A stretch of DNA of 64,000 bases from Actinomycetospora straminea (GTDB lineage: Bacteria > Actinomycetota > Actinomycetes > Mycobacteriales > Pseudonocardiaceae), in assembly GCF_028737255.1 (NCBI RefSeq), contig NZ_JAQZAN010000014.1, positions 62,001-126,000 on the forward strand, in the 5' to 3' direction. Both the position numbers and the translations under genes were made by a program. Numbering within the stretch: position 1 is the first letter of the stretch; each line of letters starts with the position of its first letter. Positions 41,311 through 49,674 of the stretch are shown piece after piece. Under the pieces are notes generated by a model that saw nothing but the letters and a program-made list of their open reading frames with translations, did not search any database and was not told the origin of the DNA.

Positions 41311-42571
41311 ACGCGGCGTAGAGCTCCCCGATGACGACCTTGGCCAGTTCGGTCGCGGGGGCGCGTCCGTCGACGGTCGGCGCATCGGTGGCCCACACGA
41401 CGACGGTGATGTCGCGGCCGGGGTCGTGGCCCATGAACGAGTTGTAGCCGGGCAGCTCGCCGGTGTGCCCGTAGAGCGGGCCGTAACGAGCCAGGCCCAT
41501 GCCGTAGCCCGAGGTCGCGGCCGTGTCCGCGGGGTCGACCGGGCGGACGCTCTCCAGGCGCTGGGCCTGGAGCTCCGGGGGCAGCAGGCCGCCGCCGGCC
41601 AGGGCGCGGACGAAGCGCACGAGGTCGTCGACGGTGGAGATCGCGGAACCCGCTGTCCACCCCCACGAGGGGTTGGCCGCGGTGACGTCGGTGGGTGCGA
41701 GCTGTCCGGAGCGAGCCCTCGCCTGGACGTCGTCCGGCAGGACCGAGGACTCGATGGTCTCGACGTTCGTGCCGTAGGTGTACCCGTGGGCGAACGGCGC
41801 GGGGATCGTGGCGTCGGCCGGGAGGGGCAACGAGGTCCCGCTCATGCCGAGCGGCGTGAACAGCCGGTCGCGGAACTCCTCCGACGCGGACCGTCCGCTC
41901 AGCTGCTCGATGACCAGCCCGAGCAGCACGATGTTGGTGTTCGAGTAGTTGAAGCCCTGGCCGGGCGGATAGAGCGGCGGCCGCGCGAAGCCCATCGCCA
42001 GCAGTTCTTCCGGGCGGTACACCCGGCCCGGGTCCGCGTCCTGGGCCTGGTTGAGCTCGAGCGCCTCCGTGTAGTTGTACAACCCGCTGCGCATCTCCAG
42101 CAGCTGCCGGATCGTGATCGCGCCACCGTTGGGCACCTCCGGCCGGTAGCGCGCGATCGGGTCGTCGAGCCCGAGGCGGCCCTCGGCCACGAGCTGGAGG
42201 ATCACCGTCCCCGTCATCGGCTTGGTGTTGCTGCCGACGCGCACGTGGTCGGTCGGGGAGACGGGGTCGGCGGCGCCGTACGTGCGGCTGCCGTAGGTCA
42301 TCGTCCAGTCGCCCTGCGGGGTCCGCACCGTGATCACGGAACCGGTCACCAGCATCTCGCGCGCCAGCGCCTCCAGCTGCGGACGCAGTGCCGTGGCGTA
42401 CGCGGGCTCGGGGCCGGCGGGTGCACCGGACGGAGGGGCGGCCACGGCCGCCGGGGCGGCGCCCGCGGCCGGGGCGGGGCCCGCCGGCGCTGCGGAGGCC
42501 CCGCAACCGGCAGCCAGCAGAGCGGTGCACACCCCCAGAGCAGCCGTCGCGCGCAGGGTGGTGAGGGTCAT
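41309..42571 (-). CDS. Class-C beta-lactamase-like serine hydrolase, lipoprotein
   Basis: A 420-residue exported enzyme. The signal MTLTTLRATAALG ends in the lipobox LLAAGC. The serine-beta-lactamase/DD-peptidase fold shows the SxxK motif as VGSNTKPMT, the YxN motif in NYSNTN, and the HxG motif in GHTGELPG. Possible activities are D-alanyl-D-alanine carboxypeptidase, esterase or beta-lactamase. The signal peptide and about 200 bases of upstream DNA are near-copies of those of the M23 gene next door, including the GACC-N2-GGTC promoter. ATG 42571 is preceded by GGAG. Confidence 0.88.
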   Translation of the reverse strand: MTLTTLRATAALGVCTALLAAGCGASAAPAGPAPAAGAAPAAVAAPPSGAPAGPEPAYATALRPQLEALAREMLVTGSVITVRTPQGDWTMTYGSRTYGAADPVSPTDHVRVGSNTKPMTGTVILQLVAEGRLGLDDPIARYRPEVPNGGAITIRQLLEMRSGLYNYTEALELNQAQDADPGRVYRPEELLAMGFARPPLYPPGQGFNYSNTNIVLLGLVIEQLSGRSASEEFRDRLFTPLGMSGTSLPLPADATIPAPFAHGYTYGTNVETIESSVLPDDVQARARSGQLAPTDVTAANPSWGWTAGSAISTVDDLVRFVRALAGGGLLPPELQAQRLESVRPVDPADTAATSGYGMGLARYGPLYGHTGELPGYNSFMGHDPGRDITVVVWATDAPTVDGRAPATELAKVVIGELYAA

Positions 42572-42619
42572 CGTCGAGGCTCCAGGGGCTCGGGGTGCGC
42601 GAGCGGCACCGGCCCGTCG

Positions 42620-42664
42620 AGGCTCCGCTCGGGCGCCGGACCGGGACAAGCGACCCAGGTCGCC
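42620..42664 (-). promoter_or_regulatory. GACC-N2-GGTC box and promoter of the serine hydrolase (copy A)
   Basis: On the minus strand GCGACCTGGGTCGCTTGTC joins the palindrome GACCTGGGTC to a CTTGTC -35 (42645-42650). GAGCCT (42620-42625) follows after 19 bases as the -10. The start codon is about 49 bases further on. Confidence 0.6.
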
Positions 42665-42762
42665 TCTCCCCGCGCGAGGCGACAGCCCGCGCCTGTCCCG
42701 GGCGGTCCTCGGTCGACGGCTGGACGGGTGCGGCCGGTCCGGGGCGGGTGGGGCGAGGGTGG

Positions 42763-44046
42763 TCACGGCCCGAAACGGACGACGTCCCGGTCCAGCGGCA
42801 GCTCGTTCGTGCGCGCCGACGCCGGGTTCGCCGGCCGGAACGGCAGCGCACCGGTGGGCTGCAGCCCCAGGTTGTCGTCCCACAGCCGCACCGGGACGTG
42901 CCCGAGCAGGGTGAAGGAGTCGAACGCGTACGGCCTGCTGTCGGCCGGGAAGTAGGTCGGCGTCGTCAGGATCTGGAAGTGCAGGTGCGGGGTGGTGGAG
43001 ATCCCGCTGCTGCCGATCAGCCCCAGCTGTTGGCCACGCGTCACCCGGTCACCGACCCGGACCGCCACCGATCCCGGATCCATGTGCGCGTACAGCACAT
43101 GGACCCCGTCGGAGACCTGCACGATGACGTGGTTGCCGACGGTCTCCCCGACGGTGGCCAGGTTCGTCGGGTTGGGGACCTCCGCGCTGTTGGCGAGCCC
43201 GTCCTGGGCGGCGACCACGGTGCCCGCCGTGGCCGAGAGGATGGGCTGGCGGTAGGACAGGTAGCTGTCGAGTCGCGACGGGTCGCCGACCCATGTCCGT
43301 TGCTGGTCGTCGAGCTTGTAGAAGTCGATGGCGTACCGGTTCGGGACCTCCAGCACCCCGTTGACCGGTTCCATGCCGCGGCGGTGGTGCGTGTCGTCGG
43401 CGCAGCAGCCCTCACTCATGTACCAGGTCCCCGCCGGCACCGGTGCACCCACGACGATCGGCCCCGCGGTGGCCGGATTCGTGCGGCCGAGCCGCATCCG
43501 GATCGGGGCGGGTGGTGCGCCGGGGGCCAGGACGGCGCCGCTCACGACGTGCTCGATCGTCGCCGGCACCGCGTTGCGCTGCGGGAAGACGACATCGACC
43601 CAGGCGACGTACGTCGTGGTCGGCGCGATGGTCACCGAGGTGTTGCCGGGACCCGGTTGGCTGACCCCTTCGGCCCCTTCGGCCTCGGCGCCGACCTGGA
43701 GCGGCGTGAGGTCGACCCTTCCCGTGGTGCCCGGCACCAGCGCCGAGGTGGCGGCGTCGTGCAGTTCGACCCCGTCCACGCGCACGGGGGCGGGGGCCAC
43801 GTTGGTCAGGACGAGTTCGTAGGTCAGGTGCACCTTGCCGTCGGTCATCGCGACGGGCTCCGGCGTCGTGACGAACGAGGCCGACAGTTGGGTGACCTTC
43901 GCTCCCCTGTCGATGCCGCTCGCGAACGCGCCCGTCGGCGTGGCCTGCGCGGGAGCGGGTGTCGACGGGGCGGCCGCGCAGCCGGCGGCGAGCAGGGCGG
44001 TGCACAGTCCCAGGGCGGCCGTCGCCCGCAGCGTCGTGAGGGTCAT
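42763..44046 (-). CDS. M23-family (LytM) peptidase lipoprotein
   Basis: A 427-residue exported protein with the signal MTLTTLRATAALG and lipobox LLAAGC. The middle (about 40-170) is a beta-sandwich-like region. The C-terminal M23 domain contains NRYAIDF, LYAHMDPGSVAV and the HxH of TPHLHFQI near residue 355. The usual first zinc ligand appears within HHRRGMEPVNG, so cleavage of peptidoglycan cross-bridges is plausible but should be checked. ATG 44046. The promoter carries the GACC-N2-GGTC box and diverges from the sensor-kinase promoter. Confidence 0.86.
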   Translation of the reverse strand: MTLTTLRATAALGLCTALLAAGCAAAPSTPAPAQATPTGAFASGIDRGAKVTQLSASFVTTPEPVAMTDGKVHLTYELVLTNVAPAPVRVDGVELHDAATSALVPGTTGRVDLTPLQVGAEAEGAEGVSQPGPGNTSVTIAPTTTYVAWVDVVFPQRNAVPATIEHVVSGAVLAPGAPPAPIRMRLGRTNPATAGPIVVGAPVPAGTWYMSEGCCADDTHHRRGMEPVNGVLEVPNRYAIDFYKLDDQQRTWVGDPSRLDSYLSYRQPILSATAGTVVAAQDGLANSAEVPNPTNLATVGETVGNHVIVQVSDGVHVLYAHMDPGSVAVRVGDRVTRGQQLGLIGSSGISTTPHLHFQILTTPTYFPADSRPYAFDSFTLLGHVPVRLWDDNLGLQPTGALPFRPANPASARTNELPLDRDVVRFGP

Positions 44047-44101
44047 CGGACGGGGCTCCAGACGCTCCGCGGCTCGGGCCCGAGCGGCGCCGGCCCCGTC
44101 G

Positions 44102-44145
44102 AGGCTCCGCCCGGCCCCGGGACCGGACAAGCGACCCAGGTCGTG
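44102..44145 (-). promoter_or_regulatory. GACC-N2-GGTC box and promoter of the M23 gene (copy B)
   Basis: On the minus strand ACGACCTGGGTCGCTTGTC contains GACCTGGGTC followed after one base by the -35 CTTGTC (44126-44131). GAGCCT (44102-44107) follows at 18 bases as the -10. The leader to ATG 44046 is about 50 bases. Confidence 0.6.
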
Positions 44146-44218
44146 TCCTGACCTGGTCGACGGCCCGCTGGGCCGGGTCGGCGCTGACGGAACGTCTGGA
44201 CGGGTGCGGCCGTCGGGA

Positions 44219-44262
44219 GGCGACCGAGGTCTCTTGGACCAGCGCGCCGGTGCTGCGAGGCT
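44219..44262 (+). promoter_or_regulatory. GACC-N2-GGTC box and promoter of the sensor kinase (copy C)
   Basis: GCGACCGAGGTCTCTTGGAC contains GACCGAGGTC (palindrome GACC-N2-GGTC), then one base, then the -35 CTTGGA (44233-44238). GAGGCT at 44257-44262 is the -10 after an 18-base spacer and ends six bases before GTG 44269, so the kinase mRNA appears leaderless. Confidence 0.6.
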
Positions 44263-44268
44263 GCCGTC

Positions 44269-46023
44269 GTGGACGGTCCGGCACGGGGGCGAGCTCCGCT
44301 GCGCGCCGCCCTCGCCCTGGTCGGCGTGCTGGTGGTGGTGCTGGGCTTCCTCGAGGTGGCCCTGGCGCTCGACGCGCCGGACACGGCGTGGTCGGCGGCG
44401 GCCTTCGTCGTGGTCGGCGTCCTCTACGCGGGGTGCGGGCTGGTGGCCTGGTCCCGCCGCCCGAGCAACCGGATGGGCCTGCTCATCGTGCTCGGCGGGG
44501 TGGCGATCATGGCTGCGGCCCTCGCCTCGACGGCGGACCCGGTGCTGGTCGCGCTGGGCACGGTCGTGGCCACCCTGCCCTTCGCCTCCGTGGTGCACCT
44601 GGTGCACGCGTTCCCCTCGGGCCGGCTCCGGAGCGTCCCGTCCCGGGTGCTCGTCGTGGCCTGTTATCTGGTGTCCCTCGTGCTGCAGGTGCCGCTGTGG
44701 GCGTTCTCCGCAGCACCTCCGCCCGGGGACCTGCTCCTCGTCGCCGATCGCCCGGATCTCGCCGCGCTCGGTGCCGCGGTCCAGTCGGCCGCGGGCGCGT
44801 CGGTACTGCTCGCCACGGCGGTCCTCCTCGCGGGCCGGCTGCGGCGGGCGACACCGGCTCAGCGGCGCGTGCTCGTCCCGCTCTACGCCTACGGGGTCCT
44901 CGCGGTGCCGCTGCTGCCCGTGCTCGCGGTGGTGGTGGGACCCCTGACCGGGATGTCCCTGGAGGTGGTGGGCCTGCTGCAGCTGATCGTGGTCGCCGGG
45001 GTCCCGGTCGCGTTCACCCTGGCCGTGCTGCGTGGTGGGTTCGCCCGGACCGCCGAGCTGGAGGAGCTGGGCGCCTGGCTCGCCGCCGACGAGGTCGGCC
45101 GCCCGGAGCTCACGGCCGCTCTGGCCCGCACCCTCGGCGACGACACCGTGCAGCTGGTGTTCCGCGTGCACGGGTCCGGCGACCACGCGGACCACGTCGA
45201 CGCCGAGGGACGACCGGTCGTGGTGCCGCCCGTCGGCCACGGGCGGGCCGCGGCGGAGGTCGAGCTCGCGGGCCGGCCGGTCGGCGCGGTGCTCTACAAC
45301 GCGCTCGTCGCCGACCCCGACGACGTCCGCAGCGCCGCGCAGGTGGTGGCCATCGCCGTCGACCACGAGCGCCTGACCGCCGAGCTGCGGGCCAGCCGCA
45401 CGGCGCTCGACGAGTCCCGCGCACGCATCGTCGCCGCCGGGGACCGCGAGCGGCGCCGGATCGCGCAGGATCTCCACGACGGCCTGCAGGTGCGGCTGGT
45501 GGTGCTCGCGATGGAGGCCCAGATGGTGGCCGGCGAGGCCGGGGCGTGTCCCGCCGTCGCCGAGGCCGCCTCGGGCCTGCGCCGCGGGATCGATGAAGCC
45601 GCCGCGGAGCTCCGCGCCCTCGTGCACGCGGTCATGCCGGCCGCGCTCGTGCAGCGCGGGCTCGCCGCGGCCACCGAGGACCTCGTGGACCGGGTGGCGT
45701 TGCCGGTGCACCTGGAGTCGTCGGTCGTCGACGGCGTGCTGCCCGCCGTGGTCGAGAGCACCGCGTACTTCGTCGTGGCCGAGGCGCTCGCCAACGCCCT
45801 CAAGCACGCCGATGCGACCCGTCTCTGCGTGCGGCTGGTCGCCGACGTCGACGAGCTGACCGTGGAGGTCCGCGACGACGGGGTGGGTGGGGTCGTGCTG
45901 GGGGCGGGGACGGGGCTGCGGGGGCTCGCCGACCGGGTCGACGCCGCGGGGGGCGCCCTGCACGTCGAGAGCCCGCCCGGCGGGGGCACGCGGATCCGGG
46001 CGGTGCTGCCGTGCGCATCGTGA
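44269..46023 (+). CDS. NarL-type sensor histidine kinase with multi-span membrane domain
   Basis: A 584-residue kinase. About seven or eight hydrophobic segments fill residues 10-260, without a large extracellular loop. A GAF-like linker follows (about 270-370). The HisKA_3 dimerisation helix carries the phospho-histidine in DRERRRIAQDLHDGLQVRLV near residue 403. The HATPase domain has the N box AEALANALKHA and the G boxes VRDDGVGG and GTGLRGLADR. Such membrane domains often sense lipid, cell-wall or membrane stress. GTG 44269 looks leaderless. The response regulator overlaps it by 13 bases. Confidence 0.92.
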   Translation: MDGPARGRAPLRAALALVGVLVVVLGFLEVALALDAPDTAWSAAAFVVVGVLYAGCGLVAWSRRPSNRMGLLIVLGGVAIMAAALASTADPVLVALGTVVATLPFASVVHLVHAFPSGRLRSVPSRVLVVACYLVSLVLQVPLWAFSAAPPPGDLLLVADRPDLAALGAAVQSAAGASVLLATAVLLAGRLRRATPAQRRVLVPLYAYGVLAVPLLPVLAVVVGPLTGMSLEVVGLLQLIVVAGVPVAFTLAVLRGGFARTAELEELGAWLAADEVGRPELTAALARTLGDDTVQLVFRVHGSGDHADHVDAEGRPVVVPPVGHGRAAAEVELAGRPVGAVLYNALVADPDDVRSAAQVVAIAVDHERLTAELRASRTALDESRARIVAAGDRERRRIAQDLHDGLQVRLVVLAMEAQMVAGEAGACPAVAEAASGLRRGIDEAAAELRALVHAVMPAALVQRGLAAATEDLVDRVALPVHLESSVVDGVLPAVVESTAYFVVAEALANALKHADATRLCVRLVADVDELTVEVRDDGVGGVVLGAGTGLRGLADRVDAAGGALHVESPPGGGTRIRAVLPCAS

Positions 46024-46658
46024 TCGGCGAGGACGAGGCGCTCCTCCGGCGCGGCCTGGCCCACGTGCTCGAGCACGCGGGGCACGACGTGGTGGGCACC
46101 GCCGCGGACGGCACCGAACTGCTGCGCCACACCGAGGAACGCGGGCCCGACCTCGTCATCACCGACATCCGTATGCCTCCCACGCACACCGACGAGGGCC
46201 TGGTCGCCGCCCTGTCCATCCACCGCGACCACCCGGAGGTCGCGATCGTGGTGCTCTCCCAGCACGTGCAGCGACGTGCCGCCGTCGAGCTCCTGGACGT
46301 GCGGCCGACCCGGATCGGCTACCTGCTCAAGCAGCGCATCGCCGACATCGAGACGTTCTGCGACGACCTCGAGCGCGTGCGCGCCGGCGGCACCGTGCTC
46401 GACCCCGAGATCGTCGAGCTGATGCTCAACCGGGCCCGGCGCGACGACCGGGCTCTCGGCCGGCTCACCGCGCGCCAGCTCGAGGTGCTGACCCTGATGG
46501 CCGAGGGCCGGACGAACGCCGCGATCGCCCGCGCACTGACCATCACGGAGAAGGCCGTCGTCGGGCACGCCTCGCACATCTACGACCAGCTCGGCCTCGC
46601 GCCCGACGGCGACGACCACCGCCGCGTCCTCGCCGTGCTCCGCTACCTCCGCCGCTGA
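46011..46658 (+). CDS. NarL/FixJ-type response regulator
   Basis: A 215-residue response regulator. The receiver has the acidic pair in IVIGEDEALLRRGL, the phospho-aspartate in DLVITDIRMP near residue 51, and the lysine in GYLLKQRIAD. The LuxR-type DNA-binding domain is LTARQLEVLTLMAEGRTNAAI through EKAVVGHASHIYDQLGL. GTG 46011 overlaps the kinase stop, so the two are coupled. It is the natural candidate for binding the GACC-N2-GGTC boxes of the four neighbouring promoters; that is inference. Confidence 0.93.
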   Translation: MRIVIGEDEALLRRGLAHVLEHAGHDVVGTAADGTELLRHTEERGPDLVITDIRMPPTHTDEGLVAALSIHRDHPEVAIVVLSQHVQRRAAVELLDVRPTRIGYLLKQRIADIETFCDDLERVRAGGTVLDPEIVELMLNRARRDDRALGRLTARQLEVLTLMAEGRTNAAIARALTITEKAVVGHASHIYDQLGLAPDGDDHRRVLAVLRYLRR

Positions 46659-46716
46659 GCCGTCCCTCTCGAGCAGCTGGCGGACCGTGGGTCGCGGCGT
46701 CGTGCGGGCGTCGAGA

Positions 46717-46760
46717 GGGGACCTGGGTCCCTTGGGCCACCGGCCCGTGATCGTCACGCT
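46717..46760 (+). promoter_or_regulatory. GACC-N2-GGTC box and promoter of the second serine hydrolase (copy D)
   Basis: GGGGACCTGGGTCCCTTGGG contains GACCTGGGTC, one base, then the -35 CTTGGG (46731-46736). CACGCT at 46755-46760 follows after exactly 18 bases as the -10, the same geometry as the kinase promoter. From CTTGG to the next GTG is 36 bases in both. Confidence 0.6.
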
Positions 46761-46823
46761 GCTGCCGTGGACGAAGCGGCGGCCGGGACGATCGCGGCTG
46801 CGCTCCGGTGTCGAGGGGGAATC

Positions 46824-48005
46824 GTGGGTCGTGCGCTGTTGCTGCCCGTCGCGCTCGTGCTCGCCGTGGCGCTGATCGCCTGCTCGGGGGGCTCGGCATC
46901 CGCACCGTCGCCGGCGGCCGCTGCCACCTCCCCGGTGCCCTCGATCGGCACGTCCACCCTGCCCGCCGACGTGGTGGCGCAGATCGACCGCGCCGCCGGG
47001 GCCTCGCTGCGCGACGGCGTCACCGGCGCCATCGTCAGCGTCGTCGACCCGGCGCGCGGGACGCTGATCAAGGCGTACGGCACCGCCGACACGGCGGGCA
47101 CGCCGATGACCCCCGACCTGCACTACCGCATCGCCAGCGTCAGCAAGACCTTCACCGCCGACGCCGTCCTGGAACTCGCTGGGCAGGGGCGGCTCGACCT
47201 GGACGCGCCGCTGTCGGACTTCGTGCCCGACGTGCCCAACGCGAGCACCATCCGCATCCGCGACCTGCTGGCCATGCGCGGCGGCGTCTTCGACTTCACC
47301 GCCGACCCCGGGTTCCTCGCCCGCTACACCGCCGACCCGACGCTGCCGGGCTGGACACCCCAGGACGTCGTGGGCATCGTCCGCGCGAACGCCGCCCAGG
47401 CCAAGCCGCCGAACACGGCCACGGTGTACTCGAACTCGGAGTTCGTCCTGCTCGGGCTGGTGCTCGAACGGGTCACCGGTCAGAGCGCCCAGCAGTACCT
47501 GACCGGGCTCATCGGGCGCTTCGGGCTGTCGCAGACCAGCTATCCGACGACGGACGCGTTGCCCTCCCCGTCCAGCCGCGGGTACATCGCGACCGGGGAC
47601 CCGCAGACCCCGCCGCCCTACCGGGACGGCACGACGTCCAACCCGCAGGTGCCGTTCACCGCGGGCGCCCTGATCTCCACCGTGCCCGACCTCACCCGCT
47701 ACGCCCCGATGCTGGCCGGCGGTCAGGGGCTGTCCCCGTCGGTCGCGGCCCAGCGCCAGACGTGGGGCCCGCTGACCACCTCCGGGCCGCGCGCGCAGTA
47801 CGGGCTGGGCATCCTGCAGCTCGGGGACTGGGTCGGCCACAACGGCTCGATCTTCGGCTACAGCGATGCGATGTTCCACCTGCCGTCGCAGCGCGCCACC
47901 GTCGTCTTCATGGTCAACGCCGGCGACGGCGAGGCGGTGCCGGCGCAGGCGCTGTGGGGCGAGGTGGCCAGGTTGCTCTACCCCCAGAGCATCCCGACCT
48001 GGTGA
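46824..48005 (+). CDS. Class-C beta-lactamase-like serine hydrolase, lipoprotein
   Basis: A 393-residue exported enzyme with signal GRALLLPVALVLAVALIAC, the cysteine being a lipobox candidate. The catalytic motifs are SxxK in RIASVSKTFT, YxN in VYSNSEF, and HxG in VGHNGSIFGY. It is distantly related to the serine hydrolase at 41.3-42.6 kb and probably also acts on D-Ala peptides or esters. GTG 46824 is preferred because GAGGGGGA precedes it; GTG 46767 is the alternative if the mRNA is leaderless like the kinase. It follows the response regulator but has its own box-bearing promoter. Confidence 0.87.
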   Translation: MGRALLLPVALVLAVALIACSGGSASAPSPAAAATSPVPSIGTSTLPADVVAQIDRAAGASLRDGVTGAIVSVVDPARGTLIKAYGTADTAGTPMTPDLHYRIASVSKTFTADAVLELAGQGRLDLDAPLSDFVPDVPNASTIRIRDLLAMRGGVFDFTADPGFLARYTADPTLPGWTPQDVVGIVRANAAQAKPPNTATVYSNSEFVLLGLVLERVTGQSAQQYLTGLIGRFGLSQTSYPTTDALPSPSSRGYIATGDPQTPPPYRDGTTSNPQVPFTAGALISTVPDLTRYAPMLAGGQGLSPSVAAQRQTWGPLTTSGPRAQYGLGILQLGDWVGHNGSIFGYSDAMFHLPSQRATVVFMVNAGDGEAVPAQALWGEVARLLYPQSIPTW

Positions 48006-48142
48006 CCAGCGGTAGGAGTTCGCCTTCCGCAACGATCGTCGACCTTCGCGAGGACCGCGTGCCGTCGTCCGTCGGAGGCCGATGATCATGGCCTCTGGCC
48101 CGAGGGCGTCTCTGCGACTGTGGCGGCTTCGAAGGACCCCGA

Positions 48143-48203
48143 GGAGCGGGCGGTGGGGCTCGACCCCCCGATCACCCGCGGTCTACCGCTGAATAGAAGA
48201 CGA
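48143..48203 (-). pseudogene. Possible decayed tRNA-Gly remnant
   Basis: On the minus strand ATTCAGCGGTAGAC resembles a tRNA D arm, and further on GGGGGGTCGAGCCCC plus CGCCCGCTCC resemble a T arm and the 3' acceptor end of actinobacterial tRNA-Gly. The anticodon arm is essentially missing and the 5' acceptor strand does not pair. It lies just beside two intact tRNA genes. The reading is tentative. Confidence 0.35.
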
Positions 48204-48210
48204 TCATGAA

Positions 48211-48243
48211 CAGAGGGGCCGCAGCGTTGCTGCGACCCCTCTG
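48211..48243 (-). terminator. Hairpin terminator downstream of tRNA-Arg
   Basis: CAGAGGGG...CGCAGC pairs with GCTGCG...CCCCTCTG around a three-base loop with a single C-A mismatch. It lies 18 bases after the 3' end of tRNA-Arg on the minus strand and is followed by TTCAT. Confidence 0.75.
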
Positions 48244-48260
48244 AGCTGCCTCGACCGGCG

Positions 48261-48333
48261 CGCGCCCGAAGGGATTCGAACCCCTAACCTTCTGATCCGT
48301 AGTCAGATGCTCTATCCGTTGAGCTACGGGCGC
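48261..48333 (-). tRNA. tRNA-Arg (anticodon ACG)
   Basis: The minus strand folds as a 73-base tRNA: acceptor GCGCCCG/CGGGCGC, D arm AGCTCAACGGATAGAGC, anticodon loop CTACGGA giving ACG, and T arm AGGGGTTCGAATCCCTT. CCA is not encoded. The ACG anticodon (wobble A to inosine) reads CGN arginine codons. Confidence 0.95.
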
Positions 48334-48377
48334 ATGTCTGTGGTTGTGACGCCTCGATCCTGTCCGGACCGCAGCCG

Positions 48378-48467
48378 CGGAGGCTCCGGGATTTGAACCC
48401 GGGAGGGAGCCGAACTCCCAACCGCATTAGCAGTGCGGCGCCATAGACCAGACTAGGCGAAGCCTCC
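48378..48467 (-). tRNA. tRNA-Ser (anticodon GCT)
   Basis: A 90-base class II tRNA on the minus strand. The acceptor GGAGGCT/AGCCTCC, the anticodon loop with GCT (ACTGCTAAT), the long variable arm typical of serine tRNAs and the T arm CCGGGTTCAAATCCCGG are present. It reads AGC/AGU codons. It is 44 bases upstream of tRNA-Arg and probably cotranscribed. Confidence 0.95.
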
Positions 48468-48631
48468 CGAGGTCCCCCTGGGGCCTCCGTGCGGAAACAG
48501 TACACACCGCCCTCCACCGGGTTGCCCGCCACCCCCCGCTCGCTCGACACGTCGACGTGACGTGGTCGTGTCCGCGCGTGCGGCTACGGGCCGCGGGTAG
48601 CCCAGCGGACCCGCTGTGAGGAGGACCCGCC

Positions 48632-49663
48632 GTGAAGGCGACCCTGATCTACGGAGCCGGCGACATCCGTGTCGAGGAGGTGCCGGACCCGACGCTGCAG
48701 AACCCGACCGACGCGATCGTGCGCATCACGCACTCGTGCATCTGCGGCAGCGACCTGTGGCCCTACAAGAGCCGCGAGCAGACCGAGCAGGGCGACCGCA
48801 TCGGCCACGAGTTCATCGGTGTGGTCGAGGAGACCGGCTCGGACGTGGGCCGCGTCCGGAAGGGCGACCTGGTCGTCGCGCCGTTCTACTACGCCGACGG
48901 CACCTGCGAGTACTGCCGGGCCGGTCTGACCAGCGCCTGCCCGAACGGCAACGCCTGGGGCGCCGAGACCGACGGCGGCCAGGGCGAGGCGGCCCGCGTG
49001 CCGTACGCCGACGCGTCGCTGATGACGGTGGACGTCCCGCACGACTCGGCGCTGATGCCGAGCCTGCTGACGCTCTCCGACGTCTTCGGCACGGGCCACC
49101 ACGCCGCGGTGTCGGCGAGGGTCGAGCCCGGGAAGGACGTCGCGGTGATCGGCGACGGTGCCGTCGGGCTGCTCGCCGTGCTGGCCGCGAAGCGCCTCGG
49201 CGCCGAGCGGATCGTCCTCATGGGCCGGCACAAGGACCGCACCGACCTCGGACGCGAGTTCGGCGCCACCGACGTCGTCGCCGAGCGCGGCGAGGAGGGC
49301 GAGCAGAAGGTCCGGGACGTCCTCGGCACCGACGGCGTGCACTCGGCGATCGAGGCCGTGGGCTACGAGCAGTCGCTGACCTCGGCGATCAACCTCACCA
49401 AGCCCGGGGGCCATGTCGGCATCGTCGGCGTGCCGCAGAGCGGCGAGCTGCCGAACCTGGCGCAGAAGTTCATGAAGAACGTGACCGTCGCCGGCGGCAT
49501 CGCCCCGACCCAGGCGAACATGGCCGAGCTGCTGCCCGACGTCCTCGACGGGCAGATCGAGCCGGGCAAGGTCTTCGACCGCACCATCCCGCTCGACGAG
49601 ACCCCGGACGGCTACCGGGCGATGAACGACCGCGGGGCGCTCAAGGTGCTCGTCCGGCCCTGA
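48632..49663 (+). CDS. Zinc-dependent alcohol dehydrogenase (MDR family)
   Basis: A 343-residue medium-chain dehydrogenase. The catalytic zinc site is CICGSDLWPYK plus GHEFIG; the structural zinc region is CEYCRAGLTSACPNG, which shows three rather than four closely spaced cysteines (C-x2-C-x7-C); the NAD(P) site is VAVIGDGAVGLLA. The EFIGVVEE and NAWGAETDGGQGEAARVPYAD (short form GGQGEAARVPYA) segments match the IMP-dehydrogenase-like alcohol dehydrogenases of actinobacteria. GTG 48632 follows GAGGAGG. Confidence 0.9.
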   Translation: MKATLIYGAGDIRVEEVPDPTLQNPTDAIVRITHSCICGSDLWPYKSREQTEQGDRIGHEFIGVVEETGSDVGRVRKGDLVVAPFYYADGTCEYCRAGLTSACPNGNAWGAETDGGQGEAARVPYADASLMTVDVPHDSALMPSLLTLSDVFGTGHHAAVSARVEPGKDVAVIGDGAVGLLAVLAAKRLGAERIVLMGRHKDRTDLGREFGATDVVAERGEEGEQKVRDVLGTDGVHSAIEAVGYEQSLTSAINLTKPGGHVGIVGVPQSGELPNLAQKFMKNVTVAGGIAPTQANMAELLPDVLDGQIEPGKVFDRTIPLDETPDGYRAMNDRGALKVLVRP

Positions 49664-49674
49664 CCCCCCCTGGA

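Noticed and set aside
46767-46823. GTG 46767 as start of the second serine hydrolase
   Set aside because: It would give a leaderless mRNA like the kinase, but it lengthens the signal peptide's n-region by 19 residues, whereas GTG 46824 has GAGGGGGA upstream. It is kept only as an alternative.
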